A DNA stretch of 64,000 nucleotides from Cytospora piceicola. Taxonomy: Eukaryota > Ascomycota > Sordariomycetes > Diaporthales > Cytosporaceae. The DNA is taken from assembly GCA_023375675.1 (NCBI GenBank), contig JALQBC010000034.1, forward strand, positions 1 through 64,000. The letters are read 5' to 3'. Position numbers and translations under genes: made by a program. Numbering within the stretch: position 1 is the stretch's first letter; each line of letters opens with the position of its first letter. Below are positions 21,501-33,161 of this stretch, in pieces. The notes beneath the pieces are model-generated. The model ran no database searches. It saw only the letters and a list, made by a program, of their open reading frames with translations, and was not told the origin of the DNA.

Positions 21501-24500
21501 AAAAAGGCCATAGCCCGGGCCCTCTTTCTGATTGGTATCGCTACCGTGTAGGCACAGTCAGATCCTGTTGTCCTCAATAAACAAGAGGGAGGCAATTGCT
21601 GATTGAAGCATAGACACTTCTGAACTCTGACTAAGATATGTTTTCCAACTACTTCGATCCACTGACCAAGCTTGGGGCTACGCAAGCGTTTGGATGGGTT
21701 TTGTACCTAGGTAAGTCCGTTCCCGAGTACGCCACAACGGGTTTCCTTCATCCTAACCTGATAAGTCCAAGGAGGTGGAAGCGAGTCTGTTTATCATCTG
21801 CGGATCGATGCCTACTCTCGTCAACTCCCGTCATGTCAAGCCCCAGCTTTTTGTAGCGCAACAAGGCAATCTTTTGGCGGACCATTCAGACGCATACGAC
21901 ACAACTTGAAGTCCAATGTAGAAACTTCGGAGCCCCCGTGCGGACAGGTTTGAACAATGAGTTTCAATCTCTTTATCTGCAATGCAATCAAAGGAAAGCC
22001 AATATGCAGATGGAGATGGTCATAGTAACAAGGCAATATTCGGGACCGCATCGAATCATATGGCAGGCTGATGAAGAACAGGCGATTCCACCACCGCATA
22101 ATGCTTGCCCAGGTGCCTCGAGAATCTCATATATTGAGCCACTGCGAACGTGCGATGCCCCAAGTGCTGTTTGAATCAAGGATCCTACCCAGTCTACGGC
22201 TGCTCGTCTCACTCATCAGGTCTAAATCAGGCTGGTAGTCGTTGGAACGGCCCGCGGTTTGGGAATGGAGGTCTGATACGTCTGACCGCTCCTCTTGATC
22301 GCAGCACCAATCAATGCTCGTGGATGGTTGGCCTGGAGGCGCTGGCCAAGAAGGGCTACAATTCTTTTAGGTACATATGCTGGCCGATGCATTACCACGT
22401 TCTTCGGGCCTAGAAACCTGGACAACATTGAACTGGCATTGTAGTGTGCAGAACCATTTCCTCAGCCCCTCCAATATACCGAAGAGCTATTGCACCCGCT
22501 ATACCCAATAGAGTGAGACTTGCTGCAGAGTAAGGGACGCGCCCCGGACAACACCAGAGCCAGGATTGGAAGTCTGGGGTAATTGCGAACCGAGTACACG
22601 GACATCATCTCGCGTACTCAGGTACGCCAATCGGTGACCGAAAGAGGTCCTCACGGCGGTCGAAAGGGGTCCGATGAAGCAGACTGCGGGTCAACTGAAG
22701 CTCAGCAAAGATGATGTACAGTGACAAAGGAAGGAATGATGGTGTGTTGACGCAACATCGTCTGTGCAGTAGGGTAACAGCCAGGCACGGAGTGCCGGTG
22801 GTGCCTTATGTATCCGTTTTAGGACGCCAAGCTGCTGCTGCATCAACGCCTGCATGCAGTGCGTTGCATCCCCGGCTTCCGGATGGTAGTGGGCGGCCAT
22901 TTCCAAGGCCGTCCGGGCGCATGTCTGACTGATATAGATCGTGAACGCTTTCTTCTTAGGTTTCGAGAAGCAAGCTCATCCAGTTACAAGATTGAGGCCT
23001 TGACCTGGGGTGGTGTCTCGTGAAGATCAATGGGCAAAGGTCTCCGTCTATAAGTATATCATGGATATGAAAATGCAACGAGTGTTATCTAAGATGTAGG
23101 AGAGATCGGAAAGCTTGTTCACCACGGGCTCCAAATTCCGAGACCTAGCTGTGTACTAACACGGAATGTAGTTGGGATGGACAAGCTTGTCCCAAAGAAG
23201 GGAGACTAATTATGGCTGCAGAACACATGGTAAGGGAGCGCGGAACTGATGGGGTGCATCACATTTACATACTTAGTACCTAGGTAGTATCGAATGCCTG
23301 ATCGCCATTCTTGATTATCAAAGTTGTCTACATTTCTTCATCATGACCTCGGGACAGTGTCTAGGGGGGGGGGGCCCAGTGCGCTCACAGCCACTGTTAC
23401 AGGAACCGAAAAGAAAACCGAAAAAGAAGAGGGCAAGAATAAAACAAAGATGAGCAGCATCACACCGTCACTATTACTGATCGTCAGCAGCAGATCCGTG
23501 ACATGACCCTCTTATTCGTAGAAGCGTCGTTATGATATGCTCGGGATCAGGAGGCGAAGCTTTTGCAAGACAGATCGATCTCTTGGCCTTGGGAACGGAT
23601 CTGAATCATGATGGATGTGTACCCGGGCTCGGGGACCTGTCACGTCAGAGAGCCAAGCCACAGGGTCGCATACAGGAGAAGAAGACCCTGGAGATCTAAG
23701 TTCGTATCATTTGGGCCAAGTGGAGTCTGGGGAAACTATCCTATTTGGTCGTGCACACCATCCATTCATCATACGGTAGTGGGTGATGGATGAGGTGAGC
23801 AGCTGTTTGTATGACTCTTTTTTTTCTTTGCCCTTTTTTTTTGTTGCCTCACCGGTAGAGTCGGGCGCGGTTGAAGGTGCAAAATTTGATCTATCGGGTC
23901 CGACGGAGGGAAAACTCGAAAGTTGTTGTGCCGGTCGTGTCGTGTCATGTCGTGTCGTGTACACTTCGTCACCAGCGAGATTTGTGGTTTCTAAAAAAGG
24001 GTTGAATGCAAGATCATCAAACAAGAGGCTCAGAAGCTGGGATGCGGCGGCAGAGGCAGGCTGGAAAAGATGGGACCCCCACCCGAAATGCCGGAAAAAG
24101 CAGCCAGCCAGAACAGACTACGGAGTACTTAGGCACGTTTCCCCCGATCGGGTGCAGATCCGGGATGAGTCTGCCGGGGTCTAAAGGCCCACTTTCCCAC
24201 TTGCATCAGAGTCGCATCATCGGGAGAAGTCGGAAACACTCGTATGAAGGACCCTGCATAGTACAGAATAATGGGTACAGAAGATGGAGAAGGAAAGAAA
24301 TAAGAAAAAATTTTAGATTTCGGAAAAAGTGATGTACAAGGTAATGACGGAGGATCTGTACTGTTAGGTGTGTGTACAGTACCTAGGTAAGTAGGTGTAT
24401 CGGGTTGGAACAGATCTTGCAGGAACATGCAGGATAGAAGAAAAGGGGACCGGATACGTACTGTAACATAGGCGGGAGAATGATCGCTCGATATATGTAT

Positions 24501-25016
24501 ATAGTAAGCCACGCCGGGATGGAAACAATGCAAGGCTGAAAAAAGGCGGAGAAAAAGGGTAGGAGATGTTTCCACTGTCGGGTGAGGGAGTTCATGCTCT
24601 GATGCTGTAGTAAGGTCCCCCTGATGTGATGTCTGATGTTGTCGAAACTTGAGCCTCAAAATGCTCCTCCCGAAAAAGTGGATTCCGACTGCGTGGATCC
24701 GAGAAAAGGTCACAGTGACCCTGACAGCAACCCAAGCGAACAGGGTGCTTTTCAAGGGCACCGCTTTCAAATCACAACCAATTTCCATGAGACGAAAAGA
24801 CACCGGGCTGAATTACCTATCATTGTCAGTGCACCTAGGTTTATTTGTAGGGCGATTGTTTTTTATTCTCTCAAATTTGCCTTTTTTCTTCTTCTTCTTC
24901 TGCCTGTTTCTCTCCTTCGGTTATTTTACGGGTGGAATCTAAGCTAAGTTCAGCCCGATCTCTCTTGGAGCAGCCTCCCCAGCCTCGAGTCTCGGAAAAG
25001 GTCTTTTCCACACACA

Positions 25017-25060
25017 CCTAGGTACCTAGGTAGTTAAGTACCTACCTAGGTAGTAAGGTA
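25017..25060. repeat. TACCTAGGTA-type palindromic cluster
   Basis: Consecutive CCTAGGTA and TACCTACCTAGG units stand in this stretch. They share the AGGT/TAGG words of the array at 1-4924. Similar single copies are scattered through intergenic DNA of the window. Confidence 0.7.
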
Positions 25061-25795
25061 TTCATCAATTATGCATAGCGAGACGCGAAGACAACCAGTC
25101 AGCATTCAAAAACTTTTATCTGTAGGGCCATTACAGCAGTTTCGGGTTCCGGAAAAGAGCGACACCGGGTTCCTCAAGTTGTGTGTGTCTGTCATGCTTA
25201 CAGTAGTGTTTCTATCTCCTATTACCAAAATCTATATGAGAATGAAGATGATGCCAAGGTGGACTGGATGAAGTCACAGTTGAAGTCACAGTCAAAAGTG
25301 GAGCAACCTGGCCTGGCAGCTGGCAGTGTGCCGCAGTAAGCACGCTGGTGCAAATGCCATGCTGTCAGGGCTGTCAGACAGTCTGACAGTCTGGCAGTTG
25401 GGACATCCATGGATGATGCCCACTATGTAAACCCAAACGCTTTAGTGCCCCGCCCCCCTGGCCGGAACGGAGGAGCCACTGTGCCACTGGGGGCCACTGA
25501 GGCAAAGGAACTGAGGGGGCACGATGAAGGAGCGGATGCCCGACACAGAGCTACCCTAGCAGTCCTAGCAGCGTGGCTTACCTAGGCACCCCTGTTCACG
25601 GGCCTGTAACCCACTTTGTTTCTCGTGCAGGACCGGGACAGGAATACTGACCAGCAGGGGTCGGCAAGGAGGGCTGGAGGGACAAACTACTGTTCACTGG
25701 TCTGGACCGACGATAAGCTCCATAGCTCAGGCTTGTCTTATGCTTGTCCGAGCTTTCAAATTAACGATTTTCAGGGGTAGGCCATAGCACAAAGC

Positions 25796-25850
25796 ATACC
25801 TACCTACCTGCCTACCAGGCCTACGTAGCAGGCGTAGTACGTAGGTACCC
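25796..25850. repeat. CTAC/GTAGG-rich short repeat cluster
   Basis: Runs of TACC and CTAC words followed by inverted CTACGTAG and GTACGTAGGTAC words give a partly palindromic patch in intergenic DNA. Confidence 0.6.
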
Positions 25851-26832
25851 TGGAGAAAGTTAATGGTAACCAGCGTGGCCTGAAAAGCCAAGAAGTCATC
25901 ACAGCATGTAATACTAATTACCTACATCGGATGTTGACTCACATTCCAATTGTACTCCGCATCGAGGACCGAAAACCGGCCAGCTTATCTCGAGAATGGA
26001 AGGACACTTCGGGCTTCAAAGTCTCAAGCTGTGCCGCCGTCAATTGTCCAGCCGTGCGTGCCACTTGTAATTCCAGTTCTCCATTCAAACATAGGCCACA
26101 GTCCGCAAGCCATAACATGCCATAGACCACGGACCACGGACCACATTCCTCCACCTTCACAACCAGTTCGCGACACGGGTTTTCCCTAGTGAACATTCTT
26201 CCGGGACCATATCTCGGCCTCGGCTCGTACTTCTGGCGACCAGCGACCAATTATTGATCAGCAACCTTCGGACCCAAGTTTCGGTTCATACGGAGCTGCC
26301 GCGTCCACCAGAATCCGAATCCACGTCGACTTGGCCGCCCGCGATCAGGAACATACCGGTACGAACAATAACAAAAGTTATACGCACACTCTCGACAGGG
26401 TGGGCATCTGCACAAGGTATGTGACGCGACTACTTGCTACTGGATCTGTATCAATCTGTCTGGGTGTCAGAAATAAGGAAGGGTTCATCACCAGCGTCGC
26501 GTTCTACCATTATCACCATTATCACCATCATCATCACCATCACCAAGTAGCTGGAGCTAACTTCAGGGTATCAATCGGATCAGGTCATCGAAAATAAGGG
26601 CATTGAGACACATCTCATATTTTCCTATTGGGGGGTCTGTCTCACTTAAAACACGCGGCTGCATTTGAAACTTGCCTGCAAGTGCCAGTTTGCCGCAGCT
26701 TGTTATTACCGTAACAAACCCTGCTTAGGAGCTTCCGGCAGTTCCTTATTTTCCCGAGACCTGCAAGGGTTCCAAGGCCTCTGCACTTGTACCTCGGGCA
26801 CTTCCCACCTGGAAGTCACTGTACATACCTCA

Positions 26833-29169
26833 ATGGCGCTGTTAAGGGCCCTGAAAGGAGTATTCGTCTCCAGCGCCAGACGTGTGGCTCCAGCAGTCCG
26901 TCGTGTGGTCGTTCCATCCTCAGCTAACCAACCTCTATCTTCATCGCCTCCTACACCTGATTCGAGTTCTGCTGGAACCACTCTTCCTCCTCGTAATCCT
27001 AATAACGATAATCTTGTCAATCCTGTCAGGTCTATCTCTTCAGACCCGTCGTCACCGGCCCCAGAGCGAGGTCCAGACACTTCCCTTCCGCTTACAAAAG
27101 TTGCGACCGACCTTTCCCATCTACTTATAAGAACGAATTCTCCTGATCCAGAAAACGTTTCTTACTCCTCTCCCAACTCAAACCCAAACACTACAACACC
27201 TCTATCTACCTTTCGCCCTTCCTACACTTATACATCCAAGAAATTCCCAAGAAAGTTGACCAATCTAAACATCATGTCTGCCATCGACACCCAGGCTGTC
27301 GAAGCCGCCCTGAAGGCTCAGCAGCTGGACCAGCTCCGTGGATACAATGACACATACGGCGAGATCAAGCAGTCCAGTGAGACCAAGTACATCAGCGAAC
27401 AGCAGGCTCTCGGTGCCCAAGTCCTCTCAGAGCCAATGTGGAACAAGGGTAGGTTTTCGACCCTTCACATATCACCAGTGCAAATAGCCTAGTGCTACCT
27501 GCGCTGAGTCGACGGTATTTCGAAGCTTGGTACTAATTTTATTACAGGTCTCTCATTCACCCCTGAGCAGCGTGCCAAGAAGAACCTTACCGGTCTGGTA
27601 CCGCACAAGATTGAGGACCTCAAGACGCAATGCGCACGTGCACTCCGCGTTATCAACTCTCGCGCTACCGACGTTGACAGGTATCTGTACCTGTCATCGC
27701 TCAAGGCCCAGAATGCCGACCTTTTCTACCGCGTGATCATGGACAACATCAAGCAGATGATGCCTCTGGTTTACACCCCCACCATTGGTGATGTCTGCCT
27801 CCAATACTCCAACCTGTACACCCGCCCCGAGGCTCTGTACATTTCTATCAAGCAGCGCAAGTCTATGAAGACTATCCTGAAGAACTGGCCCTACGCCAAA
27901 CCCGAGATCTGCGTCGTCACTGACGGCTCCCGTATTCTCGGACTCGGTGACCTCGGATTCAACGGCATTGGTATCCCAATCGGCAAGCTGTCCCTCTACA
28001 CTGCCGCCGCCGGTATCGACCCCAGCAAGACCATGCCCATTGTCCTGGACTGTGGTACCAACAACGAGACCTTCCTGGCCGACGAGCTCTACCTTGGTCT
28101 GCGCCAGAAGCGTCCCTCTTACGCTGAGCAGCAGGACTTCATGGACGAGTTCATGGCTGCCGCCAAGGAGGTTTACCCCGAGATGGTTGTTCAGTTCGAG
28201 GACTTCGACTCTGAGAAGGCCTTCGGCTACCTCGAGCGTTACCGTGAGGACTACAAGTGCTTCAACGATGACATCCAGGGAACTGGTGCCGTCGTCCTGG
28301 GTGGATACATTGGCGCAGTCACCCTCTCTGGAGTCCCCATCGAGGACCAGCGTCTGGTCTTCATGGGTGCTGGATCTGCTGGTGTTGGTGTCGCCAAGCA
28401 GCTTGTTGAGTACTACACCCGTCGTGGTCTCTCAGAGCAGGACGCCAAGGACAGGTTCTGGCTTGTCGACACCAAGGGTCTCGTGACTCAGGACCGTGGT
28501 GACAACCTTGCCGAGCACAAGAAGTACTTCGCCCGTTCCGACAACAACGGCACCCAGTACCGTACCCTCGAGGAGGTCATCGAGCACGTCAAGCCATCTG
28601 CACTTATCGGTCTCACTGCTACTTTCGGCTCCTTCAACGAGCCCATTGTGCGCGCTCTTAAGAACTCTGTCGATGCTGGTGGCGAGGGCCGCCGCCCTAT
28701 CCTGTTCCCTCTGTCCAACCCCCTGACCAAGGCAGAGTGCACATACGAGCAGGCTGTCGAGTGGACTGACGGTAGCGTCATCTTTGCTTCCGGCTCGCCC
28801 TTCAGCTCCTTCACCAAGGACAACGTCACCTACAACCCCAACCAGGGCAACAACGTCTACGTCTTCCCCGGTATCGGTCTCGGTGCCATCCTCGCCAAGG
28901 CCACCAAGGTCACCGACCTCATGATCTACGAGTCCGCTGCCGCCCTTGCCGGCTGCCTCAACGCCGACGAGATCGATAACGGCCTGATCTACCCCCGCAT
29001 CAACCGCGTCCGCGAGGCTAGCGTCCTCGTCGCTCGTGAGGTGATGAAGGCCGCCCGCCGCGACGGCGTTAGCGCCCTGCCAGAATCCCAGTGGAACGAG
29101 TGGGAGGAGTGGGGAGATGCCGACCTGGACAAGTTCATCCTGAGCAAGACCTACGACCCCCGGGATTAA
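26833..29169 (+). CDS. NAD(P)-dependent malic enzyme, probable mitochondrial form
   Basis: Two exons (26833-27448 and 27548-29169) join across a 99-bp intron to 745 aa. From an in-frame ATG at 27274 the product would be 598 aa, closer to the usual size. It decarboxylates malate to pyruvate with NAD(P)+. Signatures are YTPTIGDVC near the active-site Tyr, the CFNDDIQGTGAVVLGGY metal/substrate region, a Rossmann GAGSAGVGVA, and SNPLTKAECTYEQA. The upstream start opens MALLRALKGVFVSSARRV, an Arg-rich, acid-free leader typical of a mitochondrial presequence. About 110 Ser/Pro/Thr-rich residues then precede the conserved core. The start at 27274 (ATC before ATG) has the better initiation context, so the 440-nt extension may instead be 5' UTR or an alternative leader. 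Codon use in the core is strongly biased, as in a highly expressed gene. Confidence 0.92.
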
Positions 29170-29803
29170 ACTGCCCCAGGTTGACAACTTTTGCCTCAAC
29201 TTTGGCCTTTACCTTTTTATTTAAAAGATATACGACATGATTCCCCCCCCCCCCTTTCTTCTTACGGAGATGTATGGTCGTCTTCGCATTTTCATTTGCA
29301 TGGCTTGGGTTTATAGATTGGATGGGATAGGGTTCTTGTAACTGCCCACGGAGATCGATAGACAAAAGTTTGGTGTGGTAGTATAGAGCTAGCTTAGTTC
29401 ATCGGGTGATGATGCTGCTTCTCTTGCGGGAGTTCAAGGGCATAAATGGATTTGGTTCTTTTTTTGTTAAAACATTGTCCCTCAAGTGTTTGCCTTTGCA
29501 CTGCGTGACTGCACAAACCTGCACTAACTAACCGCACTGGTCTCCAAGTGATGTTAGCTTATAACCACAACCACAGCCACAACCACAACCACAACCCTGA
29601 GCCGCCTTGCACACCGCCCTGAAATATAGAAGTTAGTTAGTTGCCTGGTTGCTAACCCTCGGGAAGACCCCGCTTATTTTGACCTCATCAATCGTCTTTG
29701 GTCCACAGCCACCTATTTAAGTAGTAGGAGTTGGACGACCTTGTGCACTCTGAATCGGAATATTTGAAGCCGCTCTCATTACTATATACGAGATCTCAAA
29801 ATC
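29170..29803. other. 3' region of malic enzyme and spacer
   Basis: No gene is seen. The stretch contains a C-run at about 29245-29258 and a (CCACAA)n-type tract at 29563-29596. The far end holds the promoter of the next gene. Confidence 0.6.
29563..29596. repeat. (ACCACA)n hexanucleotide microsatellite
   Basis: About five to six imperfect copies of ACCACA stand in tandem with one G substitution. Confidence 0.9.
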
Positions 29804-31195
29804 ATGGTCGTCCCATTGAAAACCGCCCAGAAATGGGAGGGGCATGGGCCGGAGTTGCAGGATCCGGCGCCGTATGTACCACCACTCGCGGTGAGTGCAA
29901 TGATCTACGACCATTTCGTCACGGCACGAACTCAAGATTGGGAGACTCGACTGGCAAATTACTGGGCCTCACAGAGACAGGCTGAGGTCGACGAAGAGAA
30001 GTTCGGAAATTACAGATGGATCCAGTTCAGCAAGGTTTATTGCAGAAATCCTGATCTCAACATGCATCCTGTGCAAGAACACGGGGAGAGTTTCTCCGGG
30101 ATGCTGTCGCGCCTCCTGAACAGCGACCCGGACAGTCTGCACGACGCAGGCGCGGAATCGGTGGCATACAAGCTTCGCAGCACTGTCGCGATGCGCAGAC
30201 GGCTACGAATAGGCACCGAATTCCAGGGCTTTCTCCAGCTTCCGTCTGAGATTCGCAACATTGTGTACGGCTTCTTGCTGCCCAAGGGCACATATATCGT
30301 TCTCAATGACCCATTCTTCAGGAATGACTTTTGGCGGGGCTTTGGGGGTAACACTTATGAGCGCTATCATGGCCTCGAAGAATCACTACGGGCGTTGCAG
30401 AGTCGCCATAAGCGAGAGACTCTGGGCTTGCTCCAAGGTGTGAGCCGGGTTATTCACGCCGAGGCCACAGGTGTGTTCTTTGGCGGAAACAGGTTCATTT
30501 TTCCGTTTGGAGAGTGTTCGCGTCCCTCGTTCTTCAATACTCTCGTTGGCATCGCGAGCAACGACGTCCAGGTGATGGAACGTCGTTTCTGCAGTCGATC
30601 CGAAAGGGGCGTGAACAACGCCCCTTTGGTCCGTGATGTGAGCTACACCTTTGACATGCGCGACCATGTCGAGAGAGACTACATCAACCTCTATTTCAAT
30701 GATACACTCAGGGCCGATATCAACCAGGCCAGGATCTCGTCTCAAGATGCCTTACGGAGGCTCCATGATCAGAAAACATATGAACTCGAGGTTGCCTGGG
30801 CTGAGCGGATCGACTGTATCAAGTGGATGACCCTGGATCGACTGCAACTCAGCTTCGAGGAGTGTTACTGTAGCATCGGCTGCTGTAGAAAAGTGGAATG
30901 GGTGCTGGATCGCTTCCTGCACACAGGGCCCCTCCCAGGCACAGCCGATGATGACGAGAATGTCTACTCGATGCTGGATTGGAAGGCTCGCCCACCTTTA
31001 GTGATCGAGTGTGCAGGCTGGAAGAGTGACAGGGAGGCGGAGCTGATCTGGGAGAAGCTGGGCAAGCTGGGAGGGTCCATGGGGCCGGTCAAGGTCCGGC
31101 TCGGACTGGACATCGCTACAGAAGAGCCTGAACTGGACGCCGACGACCGTTTCGTCCTTGAATGTCTGACTAGGAGCGAAACTAGCAGTGGATGA
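29804..31195 (+). CDS. 2EXR/F-box-like fungal protein of unknown role
   Basis: A single-exon gene of 463 aa. At about residues 144-160 it has FLQLPSEIRNIVYGFLL, the LPxEIRxxIY motif of the fungal 2EXR/F-box-like families. The rest is a soluble alpha/beta mix with no recognised catalytic motif. A CYCSIGCCRK segment at about residue 350 is Cys-rich. No signal peptide or membrane segment is seen. Such proteins are very numerous in filamentous ascomycetes and most have no assigned function; a role as ubiquitin-ligase adaptor is only a guess. The start has an A at -3 (ATC before the ATG). Confidence 0.8.
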   Translation: MVVPLKTAQKWEGHGPELQDPAPYVPPLAVSAMIYDHFVTARTQDWETRLANYWASQRQAEVDEEKFGNYRWIQFSKVYCRNPDLNMHPVQEHGESFSGMLSRLLNSDPDSLHDAGAESVAYKLRSTVAMRRRLRIGTEFQGFLQLPSEIRNIVYGFLLPKGTYIVLNDPFFRNDFWRGFGGNTYERYHGLEESLRALQSRHKRETLGLLQGVSRVIHAEATGVFFGGNRFIFPFGECSRPSFFNTLVGIASNDVQVMERRFCSRSERGVNNAPLVRDVSYTFDMRDHVERDYINLYFNDTLRADINQARISSQDALRRLHDQKTYELEVAWAERIDCIKWMTLDRLQLSFEECYCSIGCCRKVEWVLDRFLHTGPLPGTADDDENVYSMLDWKARPPLVIECAGWKSDREAELIWEKLGKLGGSMGPVKVRLGLDIATEEPELDADDRFVLECLTRSETSSG

Positions 31196-31389
31196 GGATC
31201 CCATGTGAGGTACAAAGAGCCTGAGCAAGTAGGCGGCCTGCCGCAAGCATATGGAACACGAAATATCTCCTTGATTGAAGGCACTATAAGGACACTCCTG
31301 GGGATAGCATCTGACACATGTGCTCACTATCTTACGCTCATTTAACATCGGGCTTGGCACTAATCACGCTCTTCTCTAGGGACCGAGGC

Positions 31390-32688
31390 CTAGTCATAAA
31401 ATACCTCCTTCACCCCGGCGATAATCTCCTTCTCTCGCTGGTCCACGACGCCCACGCGGAATCGGTGGTCTTTCGCAATACGAGCGCGAGCCCATTCTGC
31501 ACTATCATTAGAAACCACACATACACACAACATACAACACGAATGGAATCGGAGATCACAGCAACATACCTTCCGCAGTCACCGGGTGCGCAAATCTCTC
31601 GTTCTCGCTCCGCTCCCCCAGCCCAATTCGTTGCAGCAGCGGGCTGCACACGGGCTCCAAGATGATGTTGGCCTCGGGCCTCGCAAAGTAGATCAGGCTC
31701 AGCCTCGGGCGGCCGGCCTGGTCCTCGGGCGGCCTGACGACGCGGTGCACCGTGCTCCTGAGGTACCCGCCGCTCAGGAACTCGAGCGCGTCGGCGATGT
31801 TGACGACGACGGCATCCCGCGGCGACCGGACGTGCCGCCACTGGCCCTCGGGCGTCTGCACCTGCAGGCCCGCGACCGGCTGGTGGAACAGGAACGTGAG
31901 CGTGTTGTAGTCGGTATGCCCCCGCGCCCAGATGTCGCCCCCCGCGGCGTCCTCGCTCCTCGGCCGGGGGAAGTACTGCATGTAGCGCAGGTACTCGAGC
32001 CCCTCGGCGTCGTAGCGGTGCCTCCTGACGAAGAAGTCCTCGTCGTCCAGCTCCAGCACGCACGCGAAGAGCCGGAGGAGGGGGAGGAGGAGCCCGTCGT
32101 GGACCTTGAGGGAGAAGGCCCGGATCTCGTCCCAGTGGTCCCGGACGACCTGGGGGTGGGGCCGCTCGTGCTCGGGCGTGAACTTGGGGATGTTGTACCG
32201 CTCGTCGTTGTCGCGCCCGGCGAGCTTGCCGGTGGACTGGGGCTTGTAGCCCCTGAAGTCGCCCGCGGCCGTGTCGCACTGGTACTTGAGCTTCTCCTCG
32301 AGGGGCAGGGCGAAGACGGCCTGGCAAAGGGCGTATTGGCGTTTTATCTCAGCATCTGTGAAGCCGTGGCCGACTACGTAGAAGAAGCCTGGGTGGCGTA
32401 TCAGGTATCAGATCAGAATGTGTCACGATGGCGAGGGCCGGAGGTGGGATTTCTGCGGACCGTTCTTGTTGATGAAGCTGAGGACTTGTTCTGCCAGGGC
32501 TTGTTTGCCGCCCGGCTGGTTCAGCTTTGATATATCGAGGGCTTCGAGGTCCGCATATTCAACTATCACCTTGATGTTCAGTCACAGATTTACACCGGGT
32601 TCATGGGAACAAAGAACATACGGGCTTCGCTCGTCTCCTGAGGGAATTCATATGGGGGGATGTCATCGGTTGTCCGAGCGGGCGACAT
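31390..32688 (-). CDS. 2-oxoglutarate/Fe(II)-dependent oxygenase
   Basis: Four exons (32688-32622, 32562-32461, 32388-31570, 31496-31390) join in phase to 364 aa, the usual size for isopenicillin-N-synthase-like oxygenases. The N-terminal DIOX-N part has FFYVVGHGF. The C-terminal double-stranded beta-helix has the iron ligands in GHTDYNTLTF (His and Asp at about 214/216) and STVHRV (His at about 269), plus RLS, the Arg-x-Ser that binds 2-oxoglutarate. All key residues are intact. It should hydroxylate, desaturate or cyclise a small molecule using O2 and 2-oxoglutarate. The last exon restores a C-terminal helix ending in VFYD. Intron 2 has the weak donor GTCCGC. The gene is divergent from the permease at 33162, separated by about 470 bp, so they may share control. 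Confidence 0.9.
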
Positions 32689-33161
32689 GATGAATGTACA
32701 GCGTGTTTGCTCTGATATTTCTTTCACCAACGCTCGTCAGGGTCTCTACGTCTTCAATTATCGAGAACCCCGCCCCTGGGCCCCTTGCTTCGGTGATATG
32801 TAATAGCATGCAGCGACTGACGTTCTCATGCTACCCCTCAGATGGTGTGATGGCCCACACGTAAGGCGATTTCCAAGGACGATGTCACGGCATACCAATC
32901 AACAATGATGAGATACAACTTGAGCCGCGAGATAATGCAGGTACTTGGCTAGTCGTTCTTATCACAGTATCACGAATTTGCCCTCTGATATTCCCATTGG
33001 GCTTGGAAACCTTGCTGCGTATCGCTCTGAGTTTTCAGAGACATTCAAAAGCCAGGAGCTGAGCTGTTTTGTGAGACATTTAGCGAGGTTAATATCAAAC
33101 AAATATCGCCCGACCAGTAATCTTATTGTACTAGTAGTGCTGCGACCACCGAAGAGCCACG
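32689..33161. other. Shared divergent promoter region
   Basis: Contains no gene. It separates the start codons of the oxygenase (minus) and the permease (plus), so both 5' regions lie here. No regulator site is identified with confidence. Confidence 0.55.

Larger units (their letters stand above)
18505..26832. other. 8.3-kb gene-poor tract
   Basis: I find no convincing gene on either strand. GC is ordinary, so this is not an AT-rich RIP block. Reading frames are short and incoherent. CT- and A-rich stretches around 23780-24900 look like untranslated or promoter sequence. TACCTAGGTA-type motifs occur at about 20945, 21703, 23276, 24379, 25017 and 25796. On the minus strand, 22925-22780 reads TCARTALEMAAHYHPEAGD, which faintly resembles an ankyrin-repeat end but has no flanking support. 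A CAT/CAC trinucleotide tract is at about 26507-26547. The region might hold noncoding RNAs that I cannot detect. Confidence 0.5.

Noticed and set aside
22691..22925. Ankyrin-like fragment TALEMAAHYHPEAGD on the minus strand
   Set aside because: Only one partial unit, no neighbouring repeats or exon context; too weak to call a gene or pseudogene.
24129..24803. 224-codon minus-strand frame in the gene-poor tract
   Set aside because: The protein is low in coherence, rich in Ser/Pro/Phe from CT-rich DNA, and lacks any motif; more likely untranslated sequence.
28432..29199. 255-codon minus-strand frame opposite the malic enzyme
   Set aside because: Typical antisense shadow of a highly codon-biased gene; no family features.
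31586..32530. Long open frame on the plus strand opposite the 2OG oxygenase
   Set aside because: It is an antisense shadow of GC-rich coding DNA, has Val/Leu/Arg-biased low-complexity composition and no family motifs, while the minus strand gives an intact oxygenase.
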